The translations under genes and the position numbers were made by a program. Under the pieces are notes generated by a model, which was given only the letters and a program-made list of their open reading frames with translations, was not told where the DNA came from and did no database searches. Below, piece by piece: positions 34,417 through 43,328 of a stretch of 45,103 bases of DNA. The stretch's first letter is position 1; every line of letters starts with the position of its first letter. The stretch is from NCBI GenBank assembly GCA_039801725.1, contig JBDRVE010000012.1, positions 1-45,103 on the forward strand, written 5' to 3'. Source of the stretch: a candidate division WOR-3 bacterium (GTDB lineage: Bacteria > Hydrothermota > Tepidihabitantia > Tepidihabitantales > DTDR01).

Positions 34417-35271
34417 TTAAAATAATTTTATTTTTGTATCGTTTAAAAAGATTATTTGAAAATATAACAAGGATAAACCAAAAGAAAAAAGCCAATCTGA
34501 TAATAAATTTTTTGAATAATGTTTTTTAAAAAAATAGTAAAAAGAGCGAAACCGTTCTTTTTCTGATTTCACAAAATTTTTCTTGCGTGCCTTTCCTAAA
34601 TAATGAATTACTTTCACTTTGGGATAGAGGATCACTTTCCAGTTATTTTCCCATAATCGTTTACAAATATCTAAATCTTCGGCAAAGAGAAAAAAATTCT
34701 CATCAAAATTACCGATAGTGGCTAATGCCCTTTTTTTAAAGATAATAAAAGTTCCCACAACCGAATTAACTTCGAGCGGTTCGGTCGCTTGGTATTTTTC
34801 TAAATTTAAAAATTGAGAAGAGTAAGGGTTGTTTTTAAAAATTCGATAAATGATTGAACGGTAACCGAAAAAGAGGTGAGAAAGCTTTGGAAAAGAACGA
34901 GCCGAAGGTAGAATTTCTCTTTTTTCGGTAATAAACAAAGGTGCGATACATCCCCAATCAGGATTTTTTTCTAAATAAGAAATTAGTTCTTCGATCTCGT
35001 TGTCAAAAAGAAGAATATCGGGATTTAAAACGCCGATATATTCACCAGTAGCATATTTTAAGCCAATATTTATCGCCTTACTATATCCGTAATTTTTTTT
35101 TAATTTTATTAAAAGAATGTTATTATTTTTAAAATATTCCGTTGGCAATCTTTCTTCGGAATTATTATCAACAACAATAATTTGGTAATTTTTCCCTTTT
35201 AGAAAATTAAGAAGATTTATAAGATATTTGGTAGTGTTATAATTTACTAAAATAAGAGAAATCCCTTTCAC
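34417..35271 (-). CDS. Family 2 glycosyltransferase
   Basis: 284 residues. GT-A fold motifs of rhamnosyl-type GT2 enzymes: ISLILVNYNTTKYLINLL, IIVVDNNSEE, YGYSKAINIGLKYATGEYIGVLNPDI (DxD-equivalent NPD), and NFDENFFLFAEDLDICKRLW. Such enzymes add sugars to lipid-linked glycans or surface polymers. Its position behind PorV (4-nt overlap) may link it to the A-LPS-like anchor to which T9SS cargo is attached in P. gingivalis; this is inference. Confidence 0.86.
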   Translation of the reverse strand: MKGISLILVNYNTTKYLINLLNFLKGKNYQIIVVDNNSEERLPTEYFKNNNILLIKLKKNYGYSKAINIGLKYATGEYIGVLNPDILLFDNEIEELISYLEKNPDWGCIAPLFITEKREILPSARSFPKLSHLFFGYRSIIYRIFKNNPYSSQFLNLEKYQATEPLEVNSVVGTFIIFKKRALATIGNFDENFFLFAEDLDICKRLWENNWKVILYPKVKVIHYLGKARKKNFVKSEKERFRSFYYFFKKHYSKNLLSDWLFSFGLSLLYFQIIFLNDTKIKLF

Positions 35272-36383
35272 ATTCGGAAAGTGAAAGAAAATTTGTAATT
35301 AGTGGTTGGAAAACTATAAATCAGTTCGTCCGAAGAGATATCTAAACTAAAATTTTTGTAAGAAAAACCAATTCCCCAAGTAAAGGGAATAGAAATTTTT
35401 CTATCGCCTTTGATAAGTTTTCTTCCTTTTCGTTTAAAAAGATATTCAAAGATTGAAATACAATCTTGCTCACCATTCTCATCTTCAACAATCACACCAC
35501 CACGCCAACCAGTAACATCTTCAAAATAGCCAAGTCTTAAAGAGAAAAGGTTATTTAAAAATCTGGTTTCAATACCGAAACTTTTCCACATATCTTCCAA
35601 TTCCGAAGTTGTTGTATCTGCCTTTTCAACAAGTCCAATATTTAATTCTATTGGTAGATTTAATGTTATCTTCTCGTTTTTAATCGGTGAGAAGTTTAAG
35701 CCAACCTTTAACATTCTTGGCAATGGATCAGGTTCGCTGCCAGCAATATAAGAGATCGGCGGTCCAATATTGCTTAAAGAAGTGCCAAAAGAAAACCAAT
35801 TAAAAGGTTTATAAAGAATTCCAAAATCAAATGCCCAAGTTATTCCTGTGCCACCGGCTTCAATTCCCAATTCCGGCATTGCCTTCCAGACCCAATCCGG
35901 AACCAAATAAGAATAAATAAATTTCCAAGATAAACCTGCGCCCAAATTACTTAATATTGGATAACCATAAGAGAATGTTAAAGCCACATCAAAAGTGGTA
36001 TATTTACCAAGGAGTTCGCCTTTTTCATTCCAAACTTCAGTTTCACCTGTATTTAAATAAATAGTATTAAATCCAAAGGTGCCAATTTCTTCTTTTTTAT
36101 AAGTTAATGCCAGAAATTCATAATACATTGAAATATCTAAACCTTCTGTAAGTCCAGGAAGCCAATTACAATGCATCAATTCAGCACTAAATCTTTCTTT
36201 TAAAAGTCCAAGACCACCAGGATTATAATAAGTGGCTGACGGGTCATCACTTAAACCAGTAAAATTTCCACCTAAAGAAGTTGGTCTTGCTGATGGCCAA
36301 ATCATTAAAAATACTGCTCCGGGATAGCCGTGGGCACCAAAAAGAGTGGTGATAAAAAGAAGAAAAATTAAGAATTTTCTCAT
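35268..36383 (-). CDS. porV: PorV/PorQ-family outer-membrane barrel of the type IX secretion system
   Basis: 371 residues with a signal peptide (MRKFLIFLLFITTLFGAHG). The first mature segment FLMIWPSARPTSLGGNFTGLSDDPSATYYNPGGLG is the N-terminal signature of PorV/LptO-like 14-strand barrels (FLxIxPDARxxGMG...N P A). Alternating aromatic beta strands follow to a C-terminal FTFRM. PorV carries cargo from the translocon to PorU. The gene sits after a PorU-like gene, the same order as in Porphyromonas. It has its own leaderless promoter in the 36-nt gap. Confidence 0.83.
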   Translation of the reverse strand: MRKFLIFLLFITTLFGAHGYPGAVFLMIWPSARPTSLGGNFTGLSDDPSATYYNPGGLGLLKERFSAELMHCNWLPGLTEGLDISMYYEFLALTYKKEEIGTFGFNTIYLNTGETEVWNEKGELLGKYTTFDVALTFSYGYPILSNLGAGLSWKFIYSYLVPDWVWKAMPELGIEAGGTGITWAFDFGILYKPFNWFSFGTSLSNIGPPISYIAGSEPDPLPRMLKVGLNFSPIKNEKITLNLPIELNIGLVEKADTTTSELEDMWKSFGIETRFLNNLFSLRLGYFEDVTGWRGGVIVEDENGEQDCISIFEYLFKRKGRKLIKGDRKISIPFTWGIGFSYKNFSLDISSDELIYSFPTTNYKFSFTFRM

Positions 36384-36388
36384 AATAA

Positions 36389-36417
36389 ATTATAAAAATA
36401 ATAGAATTAAAAGTCAA
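36389..36417 (-). promoter_or_regulatory. Leaderless promoter of porV
   Basis: Minus strand -35 TTGACT (36412-36417), 17 nt, -10 TATAAT (36389-36394), then 5 nt (TTATT) to the ATG. The -35 begins 3 nt behind the stop of the PorU-like gene. No SD. Confidence 0.75.
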
Positions 36418-36419
36418 TC

Positions 36420-39400
36420 TTATTCAATGATAATCTTTCTTAGAAAACTTTCTTCTTTGCCATTTAAATTGTAAATCACTTTTGTTAAATAAATTCCTCT
36501 CGCAATCTCATTTCCTAAAAAATCTCTTTTATCCCAATAAATAAGATTTCTGCCGATTTGGGTAAGGGTTTTCAGTTCTTTTATTAATCTTCCCTTTAAA
36601 GTATAAATCCTAATTTTTGTCTCAAAAACCTTATTGGTATTAAAAGAAAAACAATAGGTATTTTCATTTATCTTAAAAAAGCAGAAATCTTTTATCTCAT
36701 CCTTTTCGTAAACTTTTAAAAAGTAGGTGCGAGAAAATCTATTTAAAAGATTATCGGTAAGATAAAATGTTAGAGTGGCGGTATCGTTAATCAAACTTAT
36801 TGGCAAAGAAAAGGTTAAATTGGTATAGGAATTTGGCTGATAAGAGAGATAGGGAAGAAGGTCAAAGAATTTTTGGTAAGGAGTTAAATAAAAACCACAA
36901 GCATAAGGATAAGGTATTTGTAAGATACCGGTTTGAGAGTAGATTTTCCCTTTTAAAAGAAAGTTTCTATTCACTTCGGTCGTCTCTTTTAATAATTTAT
37001 TATCAGCAAAAAGTTGCCAATCTACTTTGCTTTCTATATTACTTGTATCTCTTTTGAAGAAGAGAGGAGGTGAGGAGATAGAATAATTATCCTTTCCTTT
37101 AATCACCAGATAGATATTTGCCGAAGGGTTTAAAAAGTAGGAAATTCCATCAGTAAGGTAAATAGTATCAGGAAAAGGAATTTTCGGAACAAAAAAGGAG
37201 TCAACAATTCTATTCTCTTTTATTTTTAAATAATTTAGATAACAAAAATCTTGTGGCAAATCATAAAATATCTGACCAAACCAGGAATTATAAATTCTTT
37301 TTCTTTTTGGCAAGGAAGCAAAAATTATTGCTTCGCCTTCTTTTTCTGAAATAGTATCTTTTATTAAAAATATTTTGCTTGTTTTTAATGTCTCATCAGT
37401 TTTTAGATTATTTCTTTTTAACGGGAAAAAAGGGATTTTGGTTAATGGCTCACCAAAGAAATGGTATTTCTTATCAATATACCAGGCTTTAAAAAAGGCT
37501 TCAGCAAAAGTTGAACAGGTTTGGGAAAAGATATTTCTAAACATAATTTCTGCTAAATATTTATTACTGATTGTACTGGTTGCCTTACTACCAGCAACGG
37601 TCGCAATCGCACCATAAGGGCTTCTCACCAATTCTTCGGCTAAACATTCGTATTCGGTTTCATCAAACCGACCAACACCACAACTGGCAAAGAAACCAAA
37701 GAAATATTTTCCTTTATTTTCTAATTGATAAATATCGTTTAATAAGAAGATGTTTTCGTGGGCAAGTTTATTACCAGCACCGTGGCCAAAATAACATAAA
37801 ATACCAATCCCTTTATTAATATTTTTTACCAAATCTTCTTTGACATTTCCTTTGTCATTACTTTTTAAAAGGGGATAATCAAAAAGGTAGATCTTTTTTA
37901 AAAGATATTGGTTACCTGCGAGATTGGCAATATTTTCACAACCACCATAATGGTCTCGCCAAATTAGGTCTTTCCTTGTTAGATCACCATTATACTCATC
38001 ATCCGCCAAAAGCAATAAAATTTTATTTGAAGGGATAAATTGGTTTTTCTCGTATTCTTGTAATTTTCTTAAAAAGGTTCTCATCTCTTCTTCATTTCTT
38101 ATTGGTAATCTTGTTAAGATGATATCCGGTGAAGCGCCGTTGCCATCTAAATCAGCAAAATAACTATCAAAGCATAATCCCTTATCAGTATAAGCACCAG
38201 GTTCGTAATCATAGCCCCATTCATAAGTAGGCACACCAACAAATCTTTTTATTAATCCCCGATAATCATAATTGGCATCGCCTAAAAAGAGACAATATTT
38301 CGGTCTTTTATCTTTTAGAAACTCTTTGATTGCCGAAATCTCTCTTAATCCGCCAGCATATTGATCATAGATATCTTCTAACAGGGCAATACCAATCTTT
38401 AAATTAGTTGTCTTTTGCCGATAACTTTTCAAAAGTAAAGCCGAAGAATAAAGTTCTTTAGGTGTGATGATAATATAATCATACTCTCCTTCTAATTTTC
38501 CTAAAATTTTTCTCTCAATCTTTATTGCCTTTTTAAAATTTCTTTTTGATAATAAATAGAATTTTCTTTTTCCAAAAAAATACTGGGCAAAAGATATGAG
38601 AGAAGAATCAATATATAAGTTTTCTGCCAGTTTTGGTTCTTCTATTTCGGTAATATCAAATAGCAATATCTCTTTTTCCTTGCTTTTATTTTTAATCTCC
38701 ACACCTACCTTGCCAAAGGTATCAATCGTAAAAAATATTGGCTTATCTTCAAAAATTAGTTCTTTTTTATATTCTATTTCTAAGAAATCAAAATAAAAAA
38801 CCATCTCATCACTGCCAACCACTTCTAAACTTAAAGTATTATCTTTCTTTAATAAAATCTCTTTCTCTTTTATGAAATCTTCAAAGCGGGGATAATTCGG
38901 CTGACCAATAAATTTTAGTGAATCTAAAAGATAATCATTAAGATAAATATAAAGATTGATATTTCCATTTTTTGGCCAGAACCTTAAAAATATTTTTTTT
39001 AAACTAATTGGGTTATCTAAGAAAGATAGTTTATATTCTTTTCTTAATTTATAAACACCGGTCGGTTTATTAATCTCTTCTGAAACCCATAAGACTCCGC
39101 TTCTTGCCGGACATAAATTATCATATTCTATTTTTAAACTTTCACAAGCAAAATTGATTACCCTTTCTTTTTCTTGGCTAACCAAATATTTTTTTATTCG
39201 CTTTCCTTTATTTAAATTAAAAAGGGAAAGCCAATAGATATTATTTAAAGTATATAAAGAGAAATGCTCTTTGCCTAAAAAGATGATTTTATCTTCTTTA
39301 TCAAACTTTTTATCTTCTTCACCAAGAATAATTATCGGAATCTCTTTAAAATCGGCATCGTATAGAGAAAAATATTCCGGATTTAATAAATCAATCGTTG

Positions 39401-39920
39401 GGATTAGATTTTTTAAATCTTTATAGGTTATCTCATAAACACCAGTTGAGCAGATTTCAATTTTTATCAAATCTTTATTGGGAAATTCTTTTAAAAATCG
39501 GAAAGTATCCTTTTCTAATTTTTTAATTTCTTTAATCTCATAATCAATTTTCTTATAGATTTTTAAGGTTTTATTATCTTTGTTATATTCAAAGGGGTTG
39601 ATTATGATCTTAAAGAGATTTTTATTTTCCCTCTTTCCTAAATATTCAATATCAATTAATTTCTTATTATCTTCTTCTTTTAAAAAGATGTCTTGCTTTA
39701 TTTCATAAGAAGTGTTGAGAATATTTATTTTGGCGCTGTCGCTATCTAAAAAGATAAATTCTTCGTAATTTGGTAAAGAAGGAAGATATTGATAGTTTAA
39801 ATTGGGAGAATAGATAAAATCATAGGTCTTGTTATCAAAAATAAATCTTTCTATTTTAATATCTTTTAATTCAAAAGTAAATCTTTGGAAGATAAAGAAA
39901 AGGAGAAAAAAGATTTTCAT
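36420..39920 (-). CDS. porU: Gingipain-fold C25 cysteine peptidase, PorU-like T9SS sortase
   Basis: 1166 residues, close to PorU of P. gingivalis (~1158). A signal peptide (1-16) is followed by a ~440-residue beta-rich N-terminal region. The C25 domain (~480-830) has LFLGDANYDYRG, SYFADLDGNGASPDIILTRL, YFGHGAGN with H713 and FGFFASCGVG with C747 (the catalytic His-Cys pair), then SPYGAIATVAGSKAT. The C-terminus is a T9SS sorting-like domain (TKIRIYTLKGRLIKEL, GIYLTKVIYN). In known systems PorU cleaves the cargo sorting domain and attaches cargo to a lipid anchor. The identity rests on length, catalytic pair and the adjacent porV. It starts right after the stop of the upstream gene. Confidence 0.8.
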   Translation of the reverse strand: MKIFFLLFFIFQRFTFELKDIKIERFIFDNKTYDFIYSPNLNYQYLPSLPNYEEFIFLDSDSAKINILNTSYEIKQDIFLKEEDNKKLIDIEYLGKRENKNLFKIIINPFEYNKDNKTLKIYKKIDYEIKEIKKLEKDTFRFLKEFPNKDLIKIEICSTGVYEITYKDLKNLIPTIDLLNPEYFSLYDADFKEIPIIILGEEDKKFDKEDKIIFLGKEHFSLYTLNNIYWLSLFNLNKGKRIKKYLVSQEKERVINFACESLKIEYDNLCPARSGVLWVSEEINKPTGVYKLRKEYKLSFLDNPISLKKIFLRFWPKNGNINLYIYLNDYLLDSLKFIGQPNYPRFEDFIKEKEILLKKDNTLSLEVVGSDEMVFYFDFLEIEYKKELIFEDKPIFFTIDTFGKVGVEIKNKSKEKEILLFDITEIEEPKLAENLYIDSSLISFAQYFFGKRKFYLLSKRNFKKAIKIERKILGKLEGEYDYIIITPKELYSSALLLKSYRQKTTNLKIGIALLEDIYDQYAGGLREISAIKEFLKDKRPKYCLFLGDANYDYRGLIKRFVGVPTYEWGYDYEPGAYTDKGLCFDSYFADLDGNGASPDIILTRLPIRNEEEMRTFLRKLQEYEKNQFIPSNKILLLLADDEYNGDLTRKDLIWRDHYGGCENIANLAGNQYLLKKIYLFDYPLLKSNDKGNVKEDLVKNINKGIGILCYFGHGAGNKLAHENIFLLNDIYQLENKGKYFFGFFASCGVGRFDETEYECLAEELVRSPYGAIATVAGSKATSTISNKYLAEIMFRNIFSQTCSTFAEAFFKAWYIDKKYHFFGEPLTKIPFFPLKRNNLKTDETLKTSKIFLIKDTISEKEGEAIIFASLPKRKRIYNSWFGQIFYDLPQDFCYLNYLKIKENRIVDSFFVPKIPFPDTIYLTDGISYFLNPSANIYLVIKGKDNYSISSPPLFFKRDTSNIESKVDWQLFADNKLLKETTEVNRNFLLKGKIYSQTGILQIPYPYACGFYLTPYQKFFDLLPYLSYQPNSYTNLTFSLPISLINDTATLTFYLTDNLLNRFSRTYFLKVYEKDEIKDFCFFKINENTYCFSFNTNKVFETKIRIYTLKGRLIKELKTLTQIGRNLIYWDKRDFLGNEIARGIYLTKVIYNLNGKEESFLRKIIIE

Positions 39921-42620
39921 TTACCAGTCTTCTTTAATACCAAAGACAATCTGCCAATACCTATCTTCTTTTTTAGATAGGGGATAGGCAAAATCAATCA
40001 TAAAAGGAAAATAGCCAACAAAAAATCTTAATCCAAAACCAACTCCCCAAACAGATTTTTTCAAGTTGGTACCAAAATCTAAGAAAGTATTTGTCCGAAT
40101 ATTTTTTATGGTTATTGGCAAAGGAAAGCCCAGTTTTAAAATCTCAATAAAAGGAGTCCGAAATTCTAATTTACTTATAAAGAGATAGGAACTGGTAGAC
40201 TCTTCTTCGGGATAGACAAGTTCATAACCACGAACAAAATTGCCATCAGGATAAAACCTCTCCCGATTCATCCCAAAACTGGCTTTTCCACCAAAAAGAA
40301 AAGCAAGAATATAAGAGTTATCATAAATATTAAAGTAGTTTCTTGTTTCTAAATATAAACTCTGAAAGATTGAATCACTTGGTGGAATTGTGAAATAGGG
40401 CTGGAATAAAAAACGTTGACCTTTGATCGGTCCAAAATAAGAGAATAGGGCATTGTCATAAACCAAGGAGAAATAGTTGTATAAAAACTTCTCACCAATT
40501 TTCTTCTTTTTAATTTCGTATATTTCATCTCCTTTCTGATAGTAAAATCGAAAATCCCTTAAATAAAGTAATAAGCCAAATTCGCTTCTTAAAAATTTGG
40601 TAAGGGGATAAGATAAAACCGGAAATAGCCCTTTTTCAGTAAGTGTTAAAAAGGTATCGCCACGCCAATGATAGAAATCAACAAATTGGAATAAGGTAAA
40701 ATAGTAATCTTCCCTTCTTTTTAAATAGGCATAAGAGAAATAGAAATTGGAAAAGTCAATAAGTCCATAAAGATTGGTTAAGATTAAAAACCGATGATTA
40801 CCAAGAAGGTCGGATAAAGAGATTAAGATATTGCCACTAAGACCAAAAGCCGAAGAGAAGAATGCCTGACCAGTAGCATAATCAGCCGAAAGGGAAAAAT
40901 TATATTTTCTTTTCTCTCTTGCTAAACTTGTCTCTGGATAAGAAAATTCCCTTTCTTCTTTTTCTTCTTTAATAAACTCTTTCTCTTCAATCAAAGAAGA
41001 AAGATTATCGATCTGACAGATTGAATAACCCTGATTGTGATAATAAGAAAAGAGAATTTTATCTTGATAAATAACCGGCGTCTGACAGGCACCAAGAAAA
41101 TCACTCTTGTATAAAATTCTCTCTTCTTTTAATGAATAGATAACTAAGGAATTGTCTAAAATAAAAAGTAGGGTATCTAAAAAATTGGAAATAGGAATTA
41201 CCGAAGAGAGTTCTCCTTCTGACTGGTAAACCTTTTTGATAGTTTTCTCTTTTAAAGAGTATAAATAAATTCCATAACTTCCCAATCTATCTTTGTCACT
41301 TATAAAAAGTAATGTATCATCATTAAAAAAGTAAGGCTCTTTCTCTTCATAAATATCACTCGTTAAACTTATTAACTCCTTTTTTTCTAATAAAAAGAGA
41401 TATAAGTTGCTTTTGCCATTTTTCATTCCGCAAAGAACAATCTTTTTATTATCTGGTGAGATATTTAAATGATAGGCATCTTCTAATGGCAGATAATCTC
41501 TCTCTTCCTTTTTTCTCTTTAAGAAATATTTACAGAGATAGATTTTGCCTTCTATTCTTTTGATATAATAAATAGCATTCTCTTTTCGGCTATAAGTGAG
41601 TGCTGGTTTTAAGATACTTATCTCACCAGTTCCTAAAAAAGAGACCCCTTTTAAGAGAAGTTTCGATCTCTCTTTAAGAAAAGAATAGGAAAAGATACCT
41701 ACCTCTTCGTCTTTGTAAGAGAGATAAAGAAATTCGGTTTCGGAAATCGGCAAAGGAAAAATATTATATCTCCTTTTCTCTTTCTGGTGGTCAAGAATTA
41801 TTCTTGCCTTATTTTGAAAATTCCTCTTTTTATATACTAAGGGATAATATCTCTCTTTTAGATAATCTAAAAAATCTTTCTCTAAGGAAGAAAAACTTTT
41901 GCCAAAACTTTTCTTACAAGCACCATCAATCCCTTTTCTCTTCTTTACCTCCCTTAAAAATTCATAGACCTTCTTATCAGAATATCGCTCTTCTAAAAAG
42001 ATAAAGAAATGCTCACCAAAAACATAATTTAAATAACTCCCTTCCGGTAAAGAAGATAGGGAAATATATTTATCATTGATTAGTAAATCGGCAATAATTA
42101 TCGGATGTAAGGAATTTCTCCTCTGAGATAGATATTCGGAAAGTCCTTCCATAAACCAAGTGGGCAAAGTAAATTCCGGTGTGAAAGATAAAAGGGTTGA
42201 TAACCCCCTTTTCCAATAATACTCGTATTCAAAAATGTGAGCAATCTCGTGCCTTAATGTATATAGAAAATCATAATAGGAACCAGTGAAAGGTAAAACA
42301 ACCCGATTCTTAAATATCTCCGCAAACCCTAAAATCCCTTCTTCCAATAAATCCAAAATAATATTGGTCTGCTGAAATTGATTGGGCGAATTGTAAACAA
42401 TTATTGGTATCTTTCTTTTTAATCTAAAATTAAAGATCTCTTCGTATTCCTCAATTGTCTTTTCCGCAATCTCATAGGCAAAATTACCCAAATCCTCACT
42501 CCCCTCTTCATAATACAAAAGAAATTTATCACCCGCTAAATAATAAAAAGAAAAATCCTGATACTGAATCTTATTCTTGCCATATTGGGAAAAGATTAAG
42601 GGAATTAAAAGAAATATCAT
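39921..42620 (-). CDS. Envelope protein: HExxH metallopeptidase, beta-propeller and C-terminal outer-membrane barrel
   Basis: 899 residues. After a signal peptide (MIFLLIPLIFSQ) is a gluzincin-like peptidase domain: RHEIAHIF (H124, E125, H128) and WFMEGLSEYLS (E158), the MA-clan arrangement for one zinc. Residues ~285-560 hold TolB/WD-like repeats (LNISPDNKKIVLCGMKNGKS, ISDKDRLGSYGIYLYSL). Residues ~600-899 look like an Omp85/BamA-type barrel ending in KEDRYWQIVFGIKEDW. The combined protein would sit in the outer membrane with a periplasmic or surface protease head. It overlaps the flavin reductase stop (TAATG) and abuts PorU. Confidence 0.78.
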   Translation of the reverse strand: MIFLLIPLIFSQYGKNKIQYQDFSFYYLAGDKFLLYYEEGSEDLGNFAYEIAEKTIEEYEEIFNFRLKRKIPIIVYNSPNQFQQTNIILDLLEEGILGFAEIFKNRVVLPFTGSYYDFLYTLRHEIAHIFEYEYYWKRGLSTLLSFTPEFTLPTWFMEGLSEYLSQRRNSLHPIIIADLLINDKYISLSSLPEGSYLNYVFGEHFFIFLEERYSDKKVYEFLREVKKRKGIDGACKKSFGKSFSSLEKDFLDYLKERYYPLVYKKRNFQNKARIILDHQKEKRRYNIFPLPISETEFLYLSYKDEEVGIFSYSFLKERSKLLLKGVSFLGTGEISILKPALTYSRKENAIYYIKRIEGKIYLCKYFLKRKKEERDYLPLEDAYHLNISPDNKKIVLCGMKNGKSNLYLFLLEKKELISLTSDIYEEKEPYFFNDDTLLFISDKDRLGSYGIYLYSLKEKTIKKVYQSEGELSSVIPISNFLDTLLFILDNSLVIYSLKEERILYKSDFLGACQTPVIYQDKILFSYYHNQGYSICQIDNLSSLIEEKEFIKEEKEEREFSYPETSLAREKRKYNFSLSADYATGQAFFSSAFGLSGNILISLSDLLGNHRFLILTNLYGLIDFSNFYFSYAYLKRREDYYFTLFQFVDFYHWRGDTFLTLTEKGLFPVLSYPLTKFLRSEFGLLLYLRDFRFYYQKGDEIYEIKKKKIGEKFLYNYFSLVYDNALFSYFGPIKGQRFLFQPYFTIPPSDSIFQSLYLETRNYFNIYDNSYILAFLFGGKASFGMNRERFYPDGNFVRGYELVYPEEESTSSYLFISKLEFRTPFIEILKLGFPLPITIKNIRTNTFLDFGTNLKKSVWGVGFGLRFFVGYFPFMIDFAYPLSKKEDRYWQIVFGIKEDW

Positions 42621-43147
42621 TAATACCTTACCTTAATAACCTTGCCAACAGAATAATATTTACCACCCCAATATAAAAGATTCTCTTCTTTCTTATAATT
42701 TTTGTCAACATAACAAGATAAGACTTCACCAATAAACCAGGTATGGTCACCAGTTTCAATTTCGTATTTTACTTGACATTCTAAATTTACTGGACATTCT
42801 TTTATTCTTGGACAATTCACCTTAACTCCTTTCTCTTTCGTTAGAGAGAGCTCTTTAAATTTATCAACTTCCTGACCGCTTTTCTCACCACAGAAATTGA
42901 CAATCTCTACCATATCCTTATTGGGAATATTGATAACAAACTCCCGCGAATTTTTGATTAAAGAATAGGAATAACGGGTAGGCGCAACACCAATGCCAAT
43001 CAATGGTGGATTGAAAGAGAAGATGTGAACCATACCGATACTGATAATATTATCCTTTCCTTCATAAGAACAGGAGACCAAGACACAAGGAAAACAACAA
43101 AAAAGGCGGGTTATCTCTCTTAAATTGGTTATTAAATTTTTCTCCAT
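42620..43147 (-). CDS. Flavin reductase-like FMN-binding split-barrel protein
   Basis: 175 residues. FPCVLVSCSYEGKDNIISIGMVHIFSFNPPLIGIGVAPTRYSY and NSREFVINIPNKDMVEIVNFCGEKSG are typical of the flavin reductase-like/flavoredoxin family, which binds FMN and uses NAD(P)H. Flavoredoxin-type members carry electrons in anaerobes. It is the first gene of the unit leading to the T9SS genes and starts without an SD behind its own promoter. Confidence 0.87.
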   Translation of the reverse strand: MEKNLITNLREITRLFCCFPCVLVSCSYEGKDNIISIGMVHIFSFNPPLIGIGVAPTRYSYSLIKNSREFVINIPNKDMVEIVNFCGEKSGQEVDKFKELSLTKEKGVKVNCPRIKECPVNLECQVKYEIETGDHTWFIGEVLSCYVDKNYKKEENLLYWGGKYYSVGKVIKVRY

Positions 43148-43153
43148 AGATTA

Positions 43154-43181
43154 ATTTTAAAGAAAATAGTAGAAAAGTCAA
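43154..43181 (-). promoter_or_regulatory. Leaderless promoter of the flavin reductase and T9SS island
   Basis: Minus strand -35 TTGACT (43176-43181), 16 nt, -10 TAAAAT (43154-43159), then 6 nt to the ATG (43147). Its -35 lies 4 nt from the -35 of the divergent HAF-gene promoter. Confidence 0.65.
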
Positions 43182-43185
43182 AAGA

Positions 43186-43214
43186 TTGAAAATTGAAAAT
43201 AAGGTTGTTATAAT
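43186..43214 (+). promoter_or_regulatory. Promoter of the HAF-repeat cargo gene
   Basis: -35 TTGAAA (43186-43191), 17 nt, -10 TATAAT (43209-43214). The predicted transcript begins near 43221 and carries the palindromic element 43231-43298 in a ~108-nt leader. Confidence 0.65.
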
Positions 43215-43230
43215 TAATCATAAAAATAAT

Positions 43231-43298
43231 GGCGGGCAGGTCCTTTTCATTTTTTTCCTCCTTTTTAATTCCATTTTTACCTTTCTTTCCTGCCCGCC
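43231..43298. repeat. Palindrome-bounded element E1 in the leader of the HAF gene
   Basis: The arms GGCGGGCAGG (43231-43240) and CCTGCCCGCC (43289-43298) enclose 48 nt. The interior holds CCTCCTTTTTAA, which on the minus strand is a strong SD followed by ATG (an 18-codon frame, MELKRRKKMKRTCPPLFL, 43274-43218). On the plus strand the same block is complementary over 11 nt to the SD region of the HAF gene. It is related to the element at 44661-44732. Confidence 0.6.
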
Positions 43299-43328
43299 GG
43301 TAGAGATTATTTTTAAAAAGGAGTGAAG

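Noticed and set aside
43323-43325. GTG as start of the HAF-repeat gene
   Set aside because: It overlaps the SD; the ATG six nt later has correct spacing.
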